Positions 1 to 6,347 of a stretch of DNA of 9,182 bases are shown here, piece after piece. The translations under genes were made by a program, and so were the position numbers. The number at the start of each line of letters is the position of its first letter. The first letter of the stretch is position 1. This stretch comes from Caldilineaceae bacterium (GTDB taxonomy: Bacteria; Chloroflexota; Anaerolineae; Caldilineales; Caldilineaceae), in contig JACSRH010000106.1 of assembly GCA_014879855.1 (NCBI GenBank), positions 1-9,182 on the forward strand, read 5' to 3'. Under the pieces are notes generated by a model. The model worked only from the letters and a program-made list of their open reading frames with translations. It was not told the DNA's origin and ran no database searches.

Positions 1-374
1 TCACCTGCTGTCTATACTGCCCTGACCGAGAATTGAACATAGTCACTATCTTTTTCAGCGAATGGACAGATAGAATACAAAGCCAGTGTATCATATCATG
101 CTCAAAGTCAACTTCGTCACTTCATACACCCCACGCAACACGGTGCAGCAACCCAAAGAAACTTCGTTTCAAATTGCCGATCTGCGGTAAAACAGGCGCG
201 TTTGAAGAGCAGGGAAACTGCTGTGTAAGGGGAGAATAGAGCACCCACAACTGGCTTCGCTTTCGTTTCCCTTGTGATCGCGTGCAAATCCCCCCCGATT
301 GGCTAGGGAAAGATCGCAAAAAGCATTTTATACTGGTTCCGTGTTCCGACGTTTAAGAGAAAGGGAAATAAATT
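1..374. other. Non-coding upstream region, no gene seen
   Basis: This stretch is clearly poorer in G+C than the cluster that follows. Its only short open frames (68 and 65 codons on opposite strands) overlap each other, lack a Shine-Dalgarno site and show no family-like sequence. I saw no tRNA fold and no cobalamin-riboswitch B12-box-like sequence before the corrinoid gene. The only small structure is a 5-bp hairpin (GAAAC-TTC-GTTTC) near 160-175. The 3' end probably holds the promoter and leader of the methyltransferase cluster. Confidence 0.5.
329..334 (+). promoter_or_regulatory. Possible -10 element (TATACT) of the corrinoid/methyltransferase cluster
   Basis: TATACT matches the sigma-70 -10 consensus at five of six positions and lies about 40 bases before the first ATG, in an A/T-rich patch. 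There is no convincing -35 hexamer at 16-18 bases; the nearest candidate, TTGGCT at 299-304, is 24 bases away. This is a weak prediction resting on position and one hexamer. A start near 341 would leave a leader of about 34 bases. Confidence 0.22.
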
Positions 375-1022
375 ATGCCTGATTTGGACCTAGATCAACT
401 GTATTTTGCTATTATCGACGGCAACGCCAAGGCCGCCGCGGCTGTCACCAAGGAAGCCGTAGCCGCCGATGTCGATCCGCAGACGCTGCTCACCGACTAC
501 ATGATCCCAGCGATGGATGAAGTCGGCGCTCGCTTCGAGGCGAACGAATGCTTCGTGCCGGAGCTGTTGATCGCGGCGCGCGCCATGAAAGCAGGGATGG
601 AAGTCATTCGCCCGCTGCTGCTCGGCAAGGCCGTCGAGCCAGCTGGCCGCGTCGTCGTCGCCACCGTGCAGGGCGACCTGCACGACATCGGCAAGAACCT
701 GGTCGCCACGATGCTCGAAGGCGGCGGTTTCCAGATCGTCGACATCGGCACCGACGTCAGCCCCGATAAGCTGGCCGATGCCGTCCAGTCCCATCAGCCA
801 CAGCTCGTGGCGCTTTCGGCGCTGCTCACCACCACACTCCCCTCCATGAAGCGCATGCTTGACCGTCTGACGCAGGATGGATTGCGCGCAGGCGTCAAAG
901 TCATGATCGGCGGCGCGCCGGTTACGCAGGACTTTGCCGACGAGATCGGCGCAGACGGCTACAGCGACAACGCCGCCGGCGCGGTCAACCTGGCGCGCCA
1001 GTTGATGGGCGCCGCGGCATAA
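375..1022 (+). CDS. Corrinoid (B12-binding) methyl-carrier protein, MtbC/MtaC/MtvC-like
   Basis: Small cytoplasmic methyl carrier of 215 residues, the usual length for this family. Residues about 5-85 form the helical cap domain, with the typical run MDEVGARFEANECFVPELL at 47-65. Residues about 90-212 form the Rossmann-like cobalamin domain. The cobalt-ligand motif D-x-H-x-x-G is D101, H103, G106, and H103 should be the lower axial ligand. The S-x-L element is at S148-L150 and the GG of the nucleotide-tail site is at G179-G180. In the family, Co(I) accepts a methyl group from an MT1 enzyme and gives it to an MT2 enzyme. AAGGGA at 361-366 is a good ribosome site 8 bases before the ATG. It is the first gene of the cluster and the only corrinoid protein in view, so it is the likely shared partner of the four enzymes downstream. 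The substrate, and hence the exact symbol, cannot be told. Confidence 0.93.
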   Translation: MPDLDLDQLYFAIIDGNAKAAAAVTKEAVAADVDPQTLLTDYMIPAMDEVGARFEANECFVPELLIAARAMKAGMEVIRPLLLGKAVEPAGRVVVATVQGDLHDIGKNLVATMLEGGGFQIVDIGTDVSPDKLADAVQSHQPQLVALSALLTTTLPSMKRMLDRLTQDGLRAGVKVMIGGAPVTQDFADEIGADGYSDNAAGAVNLARQLMGAAA

Positions 1023-1083
1023 TCTCCAATCTCCCAATCTCTAATCTCCAATCTCTACTGATCGAGATTGGAGATTAGAGATT
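1021..1083. repeat. AATCTCC heptad repeat ending in a perfect 20-bp inverted repeat
   Basis: Variants of the heptamer AATCTCC occur in tandem five times from 1021 (1021, 1028, 1036, 1043, 1050). The last part forms a perfect inverted repeat: arm AATCTCTAATCTCCAATCTC at 1036-1055, loop TACTGATC at 1056-1063, and the exact complement at 1064-1083. It begins on the stop codon of the corrinoid gene and ends 21 bases before the next ATG. No T-run follows, so it is not a standard terminator. It may be a dispersed intergenic repeat or an mRNA-stabilising or processing hairpin; those roles are inference. Confidence 0.85.
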
Positions 1084-1104
1084 CAATCCAAGCGACTGAT
1101 CTTT

Positions 1105-2238
1105 ATGAATCCACGCGAACGCTACACGGCGGTCATGCACTATCAACCGCGCGACCGCTGCCCGATTATGGATTTCGGCTTCTGGGATGAAACCCTGCCG
1201 ATCTGGCAGGAGCAGGGGTATCCCGCCGGCGCCGATCCCGACCTTTTCTTCGGCATGGATCCGCAGTGGCGCTCCTGCGGCTGCATCATGGGTCTGTGGC
1301 CGCCTTTCCCCGGCATGCAGTTGGTGGACGAAGGCGAGACTGAGATCGTCCAGCAGAACGATGGCGTGATCGTCCAGCGCGGCAAGTTCCTCGGCTCGAT
1401 CCCACGCCACCTGCGCCACACGCTGGTGGATCGCGAGAGCTGGAACGCCTTCTATAAGCCGCGCCTGCGCCCAGACGATCCGCTGCGCCTCCCCTCTGGC
1501 CCCGCCTGGGAGATGCAGCTCGCCGAGTGGACGCGCGCCGATCGCGACTACCCGCTCTTCATCGAGGGTGGCTCGCTCTACGGGGTGGCGCGCAACTGGT
1601 TTGGACTGGAAGGCATCTCGGAGATCATGTACGACGACCGCCCGCTCTTCGAAGAGATCGTCGAGACGCTGGCCGACGTGGTGATCGCCGTGCTCGAACA
1701 CGTGCTGAGCGCGGGCATCCGTCCCGAAGCCGCCAGCATGTGGGAGGACATGGCCTACAGTGGCGGCCCGCTGATGGCGCCCAAGCTCTTCCAGCAGATC
1801 CTCGTGCCGCACTACAAGCGCATTACCGGCACGTTGCACAAGTACGGCGTGGACATCGTCTTCCTTGACTGCGACGGCAGCATCGACATGCTGGCGCCGC
1901 TGTGGCTGGAGGCGGGCGTCAACACGATGTTCCCCATCGAGGTCGGCAAGTGGAAGGCGGACCCGGTGGAGTTCCGCCGGCGCTATGGCAAAGACATGCG
2001 GCTGATGGGCGGCTTCGACAAGCACATCCTCATGCATGGCAAGGACGCCATTGCGCGCGAAATTGCGCGCCTGGCGCCGCTGGTGGAGGAGGGAGGCTAC
2101 ATCCCCATGCCCGACCACCGCGTCCCGCCCGATGTTCGCCTTGAAGATTACATCTTCTACTTGAATGAGGCTAAGCGCGTGTGGGGCAATGGGTTGGACA
2201 ACATCAAGCCGACCGGTCAACCGGTCAGACCTGCATAA
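1105..2238 (+). CDS. UroD-fold (MtaA/MtbA-like) corrinoid methyltransferase, paralog 1
   Basis: Protein of 377 residues with the uroporphyrinogen-decarboxylase-like TIM-barrel pattern found in cobamide methyltransferases. The N-terminus (MNPRERYTAVMHYQPRDRCP) is typical of the family and fixes the ATG, although no clear Shine-Dalgarno site precedes it. FWDETLPIWQEQG near residues 26-38 closely resembles FWPETIPLWHQQG of the fourth paralog, so these two are the closest pair. The barrel motif usually read H-x-D-G is D255-C256-D257-G258 here, so Asp replaces the usual His. The C-terminal motif is GGYIPMPDHRVPPDV, with a D-H pair. A role in moving methyl groups to or from the upstream corrinoid protein is inferred from family and context; true heme-pathway UroD is unlikely. 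The last dozen residues (about DNIKPTGQPVRPA) extend past the normal end and are encoded by repeat-like DNA. Confidence 0.88.
   Translation: MNPRERYTAVMHYQPRDRCPIMDFGFWDETLPIWQEQGYPAGADPDLFFGMDPQWRSCGCIMGLWPPFPGMQLVDEGETEIVQQNDGVIVQRGKFLGSIPRHLRHTLVDRESWNAFYKPRLRPDDPLRLPSGPAWEMQLAEWTRADRDYPLFIEGGSLYGVARNWFGLEGISEIMYDDRPLFEEIVETLADVVIAVLEHVLSAGIRPEAASMWEDMAYSGGPLMAPKLFQQILVPHYKRITGTLHKYGVDIVFLDCDGSIDMLAPLWLEAGVNTMFPIEVGKWKADPVEFRRRYGKDMRLMGGFDKHILMHGKDAIAREIARLAPLVEEGGYIPMPDHRVPPDVRLEDYIFYLNEAKRVWGNGLDNIKPTGQPVRPA
2212..2227. repeat. Tandem 8-mer ACCGGTCA x2 in the 3' end of paralog 1
   Basis: ACCGGTCA at 2212-2219 is followed directly by an identical copy at 2220-2227. The first copy lies inside the 8-bp palindrome GACCGGTC (2211-2218). 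It encodes part of the unusual C-terminal tail of the first methyltransferase paralog and lies 9 bases before the large palindrome at 2237. It may belong to the same inserted repeat element; this is inference. Confidence 0.6.
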
Positions 2239-2272
2239 CCTTGCAGGAAGCTTCGAAGCTTCCTGCAAGGTT
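2237..2272. repeat. Perfect 36-bp palindrome overlapping a stop codon
   Basis: AACCTTGCAGGAAGCTTC (2237-2254) is followed without a spacer by its exact reverse complement (2255-2272). The palindrome starts on the last two bases of the TAA stop of paralog 1 and ends 6 bases before the AGGAGG ribosome site of the next gene. In RNA it would form a hairpin of up to about 16 bp with a tiny loop. The T5 run at 2285-2289 comes after the ribosome site, not directly after the stem, so a normal terminator is unlikely. It may be a mobile-type intergenic repeat, or may modulate translation or readthrough into paralog 2. Confidence 0.9.
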
Positions 2273-2278
2273 GGCATC

Positions 2279-2284
2279 AGGAGG
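2279..2284 (+). promoter_or_regulatory. Strong Shine-Dalgarno AGGAGG fixing a GTG start
   Basis: AGGAGG is a perfect anti-16S match, 5 bases before GTG at 2290. No ATG fits this spacing, and the protein reads as family-like from the GTG. It lies only 6 bases after the 36-bp palindrome, so the folded hairpin would leave this site exposed. Confidence 0.85.
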
Positions 2285-2289
2285 TTTTT

Positions 2290-3315
2290 GTGACTGCTAC
2301 CTCACGTGAGTTGGTCTATCAAACGCTCAACTTTGCTGGGCCGGCGCGCGCGCCGCGCGACCTGTGGACGCTGCCCATCGCCGCGCAGGCGCACTCCGCG
2401 GAACTGGCGGCGATCCTGGCCGCCTATCCGCCTGATCTGATGGGCATCGGTGGCTACGAACGTGAACACGCGCCGACACACGGCGATCAGTACGCGATCG
2501 GCGAGTTCACTGATGAATGGGGCGCCACCTTTGTCAATGTCCAGCCGGGCGTGATCGGTGAGGTCAAGCAGCCGCTGATCCGCGACTGGGCGACCGATGC
2601 GGCCCGTGTCCACATCCCGCGCGAGTGGCTGACCATCGACCACGCTGCCGTCAACCGCGCGTGCGCCGCCACCGACAAATTCACCCTCTCTGGCTGTTGC
2701 CCGCGCCCCTTCGAGCAGTTGCAATTTCTGCGCGGCACGGCCGATCTCTACATGGATCTCACTGACCCGCCGCGGCAGATGCTCGACTTTATGGCGACGC
2801 TGCACGCCTTCTACTGCGAGCTGCTGGAGACATGGGCGCGCACCGACGTCGACGCGCTGCGCATCATGGACGACTGGGGATCACAGCGCAGCCTGCTGAT
2901 CGCGCCGGCAATGTGGCGCGAGTACTTCCAGCCCATGTACCGCGACTACGTGCAGATCGCGCACGCCGCGGGCAAGAAGTTTTTCATGCACTCCGACGGC
3001 CACATCCTCGCCATCTACCCCGACCTGATCGAGATCGGCGTCGACGCGCTCAACTCGCAGATCTTCTGCATGGGCGTAGAAAAGCTGGCGCCCTTTGCCG
3101 GCCAGATCACCTTCTGGGGCGAGATGGATCGCCAGCGGCTGCTGGCCTTCGCCACCCCGGAGGAGGTCGAAGCGGCGGTGCGCAGCGTCTACACACAGCT
3201 CTGGCGCAACGGCGGCTGCATCGCCCAGTGCGAGTTTGGCGCCGGCGCGCAGCCTGCCAATGTCGAGCGCGTCTTTGCGACGTGGGACGCAATTTTTGGA
3301 CAAGAACCTGTTTAA
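2290..3315 (+). CDS. UroD-fold (MtaA/MtbA-like) corrinoid methyltransferase, paralog 2
   Basis: Protein of 341 residues starting at GTG behind AGGAGG. It opens with the family pattern (TSRELVYQTLNFAGPARAPRD) and shows the barrel motifs MDDWGSQRSLLIAPAMW (the active-site D and P-x-x-W/F region) and H234-S-D-G-H. In MtaA-type enzymes a histidine in this region helps bind the zinc that activates the methyl acceptor thiol. The C-terminal motif is NGGCIAQCEFGAGA, with Cys and Glu where paralogs 1 and 4 have D-H. That difference suggests another metal ligand set or substrate. It is diverged from its three neighbours outside these motifs. It is inferred to work with the corrinoid protein at the head of the cluster; whether it is an MT1 or MT2 enzyme cannot be told. 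Confidence 0.86.
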   Translation: MTATSRELVYQTLNFAGPARAPRDLWTLPIAAQAHSAELAAILAAYPPDLMGIGGYEREHAPTHGDQYAIGEFTDEWGATFVNVQPGVIGEVKQPLIRDWATDAARVHIPREWLTIDHAAVNRACAATDKFTLSGCCPRPFEQLQFLRGTADLYMDLTDPPRQMLDFMATLHAFYCELLETWARTDVDALRIMDDWGSQRSLLIAPAMWREYFQPMYRDYVQIAHAAGKKFFMHSDGHILAIYPDLIEIGVDALNSQIFCMGVEKLAPFAGQITFWGEMDRQRLLAFATPEEVEAAVRSVYTQLWRNGGCIAQCEFGAGAQPANVERVFATWDAIFGQEPV

Positions 3316-3324
3316 AGCGCTGCC

Positions 3325-3392
3325 ACAAAGACGCCAGGAACACGAAGAGGCACAAAGAAAAATGCTATGCTTGGCGCTCTTGGTGACTTTGT
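3325..3392. repeat. Imperfect inverted repeat of the CACAAAGACGCCAAG type
   Basis: The left arm (3325-3347) and right arm (3370-3392) are both 23 bases and match at 17 positions, with some mismatches that would be G-U pairs in RNA. The loop is 22 bases. The wording (ACAAAGACGCCAGGAACACGAAG against CTTGG...CTTTGT) resembles degenerate 'cacaaagacacc' repeats that I recall between genes in several environmental bacteria; that is from memory, not checked. A TTGGTG/TATAAA pair (3380-3385 and 3404-3409, 18-base gap) could be read as an internal promoter, but its start would fall on the ribosome site. Confidence 0.7.
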
Positions 3393-3425
3393 AGTGAGGC
3401 TTTTATAAAAATTCTGGAGCAACCA

Positions 3426-4379
3426 ATGCAACCGCGCGAACGGTTTATCGCCGCGCTCGAACGGCGCCCGCTCACCGGCCTGGCGCCGCACTTTGAACTC
3501 GTCTTCTTTCTGACAATGGAGGCCTTTGGCAAGGTGCACCCATCGCACCGCTTCTACAGCCAGTGGGGGCAGATGGAGGAGCAGGAGCGCGAGCTGCACC
3601 GCCACGACATGGCCGACCTCTACATCGCCACCGCCGAACGTTTCGAGCACAGCGCCATCTTTATCCACCCCAACCCCGATGAAGTCGACGAGACGACCCG
3701 GCTGATCGACATCATCCGGGAGAAAACGGGCGACCGCTACTTTATCCTGCGCCACGGCGACGCCACCTTCAGCATCCCCGACGGCACGCAGATGTTCGCC
3801 TTTGCCGAGCGCTTGGCCGACGACCCGGACGGGCTGAAGCGCGAGGCGCAGCAGCGGGTGGATCGCGCCATCCGCCACGCCGAACGCTACGCCAGGCACG
3901 GCGGGCTGGATGGCTTCGCCCTCTGCGCCGACTACTGCTTCAACACCGGGCCATTCCTCAGCCCGCACCACTTCGCCGAATTTATCACGCCTTATCTGGC
4001 GCAGATCACGAAGGCGTACCGCGACCTGGGCTTTTACGTGATCAAGCACACCGACGGCAACATCATGCCGATCATCGACCAGCTTGTCTCGACCGGGCCG
4101 CACGCGCTGCACTCGCTCGACCCGCAGGCCGGCGTCGACATTGCCGAGGTCAAGCGGCGCTACGGCGACCAGATCTGTCTGATCGGCAACGTCAACTGCG
4201 CCATGCTCGACACCGGCACGCCGGAGCAGATCGCCGAGTCGGTGCGCTATGCGCTGCGCAGCGGCATGCCCGGCGGCGGCTACATCTTTTCCACCAGCAA
4301 CTGCATCTACACCGGCATGCCGCTGGCGTCGTACGAACTCATGCTCGACGTCTGGCGCCGCGAAGGAGTCTACGCATGA
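3426..4379 (+). CDS. UroD-fold (MtaA/MtbA-like) corrinoid methyltransferase, paralog 3
   Basis: Protein of 317 residues, the shortest of the four. GGAG at 3416-3419 lies 6 bases before the ATG. The start MQPRERFIAALERRPLTGLAPHFE is family-like, but the N-terminal part is compact and rich in charged residues (QMEEQERELHRHD). The barrel shows CADYCFNTGPFLSPHHF and H208-T-D-G-N, followed by IMPIIDQLVSTGPHALHSLDPQAG. The C-terminal motif is GGGYIFSTSNCIYTGMP, with N-C in place of the D-H seen in paralogs 1 and 4. H208 with this cysteine could form a His/Cys zinc site of the MtaA kind; this is inference. The stop overlaps the next start (ATGA), which indicates translational coupling with paralog 4. 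Confidence 0.87.
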   Translation: MQPRERFIAALERRPLTGLAPHFELVFFLTMEAFGKVHPSHRFYSQWGQMEEQERELHRHDMADLYIATAERFEHSAIFIHPNPDEVDETTRLIDIIREKTGDRYFILRHGDATFSIPDGTQMFAFAERLADDPDGLKREAQQRVDRAIRHAERYARHGGLDGFALCADYCFNTGPFLSPHHFAEFITPYLAQITKAYRDLGFYVIKHTDGNIMPIIDQLVSTGPHALHSLDPQAGVDIAEVKRRYGDQICLIGNVNCAMLDTGTPEQIAESVRYALRSGMPGGGYIFSTSNCIYTGMPLASYELMLDVWRREGVYA

Positions 4380-5461
4380 AAGAGCAACTGAATGGCCGCG
4401 AGCGCGTTGCGCTGGCGCTGAGCCACCAGGAAGCGGACCGCGTGCCGCGCGCCGAATCCTTCTGGCCGGAGACGATCCCGCTCTGGCACCAGCAGGGGCT
4501 TGGCCCCAACGATGTTGTCGCCGACCTCTTCAGCTACGACATTATGGGCGCGGGCTGGGTCTCGCACGAGGCGCGGCCCGGCTTCTTACAGACGGTCGAG
4601 GAGACGGACGCGTGGTGGTCGCGGCTCGACGGCAACGGCGCGATCCTGCGCTACTGGAAGCACAAGAGCGGTACGCCCGAGCATGTCGATTTCACGGTGC
4701 GCACGCGCGAGCAGTGGGAGGCGCATAAGGCGCAGATGCTGGCGCAGCCGCCGGGATCGCGCGTCGATGTGCTCTCCGCGCTGCGCCGCATGTACGAGGC
4801 GCAGGCCAAGGGGCGCTGGTTCTGCTGGACGGGCGTCGAGGCTTATGAGACGGCCAAGGATGTCTTTGGTCACCTGGGTCTTTCCTACATCATGGCCGAC
4901 GACCCGGAGTGGGCGCAGGACATCTTCGACACCGAGGCGGAACTGGCGTGCAGCGTGCTCGATCACCTGGAGCGTAGCGGCGTGCGCTTCGACGGCGCCT
5001 GGATCTACGGCGACATCGCCTTCAACCACGCGCCCTTCTTCTCGCCTAAGATGTACCGCGCGCTGATCAAGCCGGCGCACGTCCGCCAGATCGCCTGGTT
5101 CAAAGCGCGCGGGCTGCCGGTCATCTACCACACCGACGGCGACTTCCGGCTGATCCTGCCCGACCTGCTCGACGCTGGCGTGGACTGCTTTCAGCCGCTC
5201 GAAGCCAAAGCGCACATGGACGTGCGCGAACTCAAGCCGCAGTACGGCGACCGCGCCAGTTGGATGGGCAACATCGACGTGACCGTGCTGCTGACCAACG
5301 ACCGGGCGCGCATCGAGGCGGAGGTGGCGGCCAAGCTGCCCGTGGCGAAGGCGGGCGGCGGCTACATCTACCACAGCGACCACTCGATCGCGCCGGGCGT
5401 GCACTGGGAGACCTATCAGTTTTTGATGGGGTTGGTGGAGCGTTACGGCAGCTATCGCTAG
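4376..5461 (+). CDS. UroD-fold (MtaA/MtbA-like) corrinoid methyltransferase, paralog 4
   Basis: Protein of 361 residues. Its ATG overlaps the stop of paralog 3 (ATGA), and AAGGAG at 4363-4368 lies 7 bases before it, within the upstream gene. It begins MKEQLNGRERVALALSHQEADRVP, a textbook start for this family. FWPETIPLWHQQG (residues about 24-36) pairs it with paralog 1. The barrel shows YGDIAFNHAPFFSPKMY, H252-T-D-G-D and LDAGVDCFQPLE. The C-terminal motif is GGGYIYHSDHSIAPGV with a D-H pair. Compared with paralog 1 it keeps the histidine, so the two could be a functional pair or handle different substrates. It is inferred to be a corrinoid-dependent methyltransferase from its family and from the corrinoid gene in the same run. 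Confidence 0.88.
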   Translation: MKEQLNGRERVALALSHQEADRVPRAESFWPETIPLWHQQGLGPNDVVADLFSYDIMGAGWVSHEARPGFLQTVEETDAWWSRLDGNGAILRYWKHKSGTPEHVDFTVRTREQWEAHKAQMLAQPPGSRVDVLSALRRMYEAQAKGRWFCWTGVEAYETAKDVFGHLGLSYIMADDPEWAQDIFDTEAELACSVLDHLERSGVRFDGAWIYGDIAFNHAPFFSPKMYRALIKPAHVRQIAWFKARGLPVIYHTDGDFRLILPDLLDAGVDCFQPLEAKAHMDVRELKPQYGDRASWMGNIDVTVLLTNDRARIEAEVAAKLPVAKAGGGYIYHSDHSIAPGVHWETYQFLMGLVERYGSYR

Positions 5462-5488
5462 TCAGATGCGGATGATGTGGAACATTTA

Positions 5489-5554
5489 GTCACAAATTAC
5501 ACGAATTTGGCGAATCAAGACGAAGCATTCGTCATTATTCGTGCAATTCGTGAC
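5489..5554. repeat. Imperfect inverted repeat of the CACGAATTGCACGAAT type after the cluster
   Basis: The left arm 5489-5515 (GTCACAAATTACACGAAT...) and right arm 5527-5554 are near-complements with a one-base bulge and a few mismatches; the loop is 11 bases. It starts 28 bases after the last methyltransferase stop. No T-run follows on the plus strand, so it is at best a weak terminator, though it may protect the transcript 3' end. The rest of the gap, 5555-5713, shows no gene and only short hairpins such as ACCGC/GCGGT near 5655-5672. Confidence 0.75.
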
Positions 5555-5713
5555 CGAAGTTGGCTTGTAGTAAATTATATGATTCGACGCAGTTCGCTGC
5601 TATGCAAGCTATTGCCAATCTGGCGGGCATTGGAACCATTCGGCTGACTCAAGACCGCGTAACACAGCGGTGACGATGCGTGCCATGGGATAGGAACTTG
5701 TTGGCATGGGCGA

Positions 5714-6220
5714 TCACGGAGGGTTGTCGACCTCCAGGGTAATCTTGCCGTCCTCCCCCAGGAGAAACAGCCGCTGACCCTCGAGCTCGAACCGTGTCGT
5801 ATCCTCAAGGATATTCATAACCTGATCGAATTGTGAATCGATTGGTTCTCCACAAAGCATTGGTGCGAATTCTCCACTGTATAATCGATATTGGCTTGTG
5901 TTTTCGGCAACCATTCGGTATGCGCCGCCAGGAGGACAATCCGCATTGATGTTCAGCGTGCCAACTGGTAGGAAGGCAATATGGATCGGCCCCACCGCCT
6001 CGAACACAACGGGGTTTCCCTGGTAGGTAGCCTCAACAATGCGCCACCGATTGTTGATGAGCGTGGGGTTGTTGTCTGGAATCATGGGGCTAATGACTTG
6101 TTCAGGCGCCGCACGCGGCGCCATGCATCCACCTGCGAACACGCTAACGACCAGCAATAGTGTAACAAGCTGACCAGTATTCGCGCATCCACCGAGGCAA
6201 CCCCTTCGCATCCGCAGCAT
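5714..6220 (-). CDS. Small META/HslJ-like domain lipoprotein
   Basis: About 168 residues from the chosen start. A hydrophobic stretch (LVTLLLVVSVFAGGC) ends in a lipobox-like AGGC, with Cys32 as the likely lipidated residue. A short Pro-rich linker leads to a domain of about 110 residues: RWRIVEATYQGNPV, then IHIAFLPVGTLNINADCPPGGAYRM, PMLCGEPIDSQFDQVMNIL and LEGQRLFLLGEDGKITLEV. That order (W, then a G-x-N-x-x-C turn, then C, then a final strand pair) is the META/HslJ pattern. The domain's biochemical role is not established; family members are envelope-associated. ATG at 6220 is chosen because GGGAGG (6225-6230) precedes it; ATG at 6232 has no such site, and ATG at 6211 is also possible. 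G+C is lower than in the methyltransferase cluster. It lies 174 bases after the protease stop, with a terminator-like hairpin between them, so it is probably its own transcript. Confidence 0.75.
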   Translation of the reverse strand: MLRMRRGCLGGCANTGQLVTLLLVVSVFAGGCMAPRAAPEQVISPMIPDNNPTLINNRWRIVEATYQGNPVVFEAVGPIHIAFLPVGTLNINADCPPGGAYRMVAENTSQYRLYSGEFAPMLCGEPIDSQFDQVMNILEDTTRFELEGQRLFLLGEDGKITLEVDNPP

Positions 6221-6224
6221 AATG

Positions 6225-6230
6225 CCTCCC
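6225..6230 (-). promoter_or_regulatory. Ribosome site GGGAGG deciding the lipoprotein start
   Basis: On the minus strand GGGAGG is followed by CATT and then ATG at 6220, a 4-base gap. The longer candidate start at 6232 has the sequence CTGGTTGGCAA ahead of it, which is a poor match. This favours the shorter protein. Confidence 0.6.
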
Positions 6231-6347
6231 ATTTGCCAACCAGATCACGAAAAGCTTTTCCAGAAACTTGCTTGCGCAATTTCTCTGCATTTTAGATCAC
6301 GCACGCTATTCAAGATACAGAGAAGTCGCCCTAATTTTATATCAAAT

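Noticed and set aside
33..239. 68-codon plus-strand open frame in the upstream region
   Set aside because: No ribosome site, no domain, and an equally long frame on the opposite strand overlaps it.
390..1037. 215-codon open frame on the minus strand opposite the corrinoid gene
   Set aside because: It is a shadow of a GC-rich gene: low-complexity composition, no ribosome site, and the plus strand has clear corrinoid motifs.
1075..2277. 400-codon open frame on the minus strand opposite paralog 1
   Set aside because: Long only because GC-rich codons on the plus strand avoid stops on the other strand. It is rich in His, Arg and Ala without a recognisable domain, and the plus frame is a clear UroD-family protein.
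3380..3409. TTGGTG...TATAAA as an internal promoter before paralog 3
   Set aside because: Half of it is the arm of an intergenic repeat, the -35 is poor, and the predicted start would fall on the ribosome site.
3312..4112. 266-codon open frame on the minus strand opposite paralog 3
   Set aside because: Antisense shadow; it runs through the intergenic repeat and has no family-like sequence.
4586..5404. 272-codon open frame on the minus strand opposite paralog 4
   Set aside because: Antisense shadow with Arg/Val/Asp-rich composition and no motifs.
1105..5461. Heme-pathway uroporphyrinogen decarboxylase (hemE) for the UroD-like genes
   Set aside because: Four diverged copies next to a corrinoid protein, with H-x-D-G and GG-Y-I motifs, fit cobamide methyltransferases; no other heme genes are nearby.
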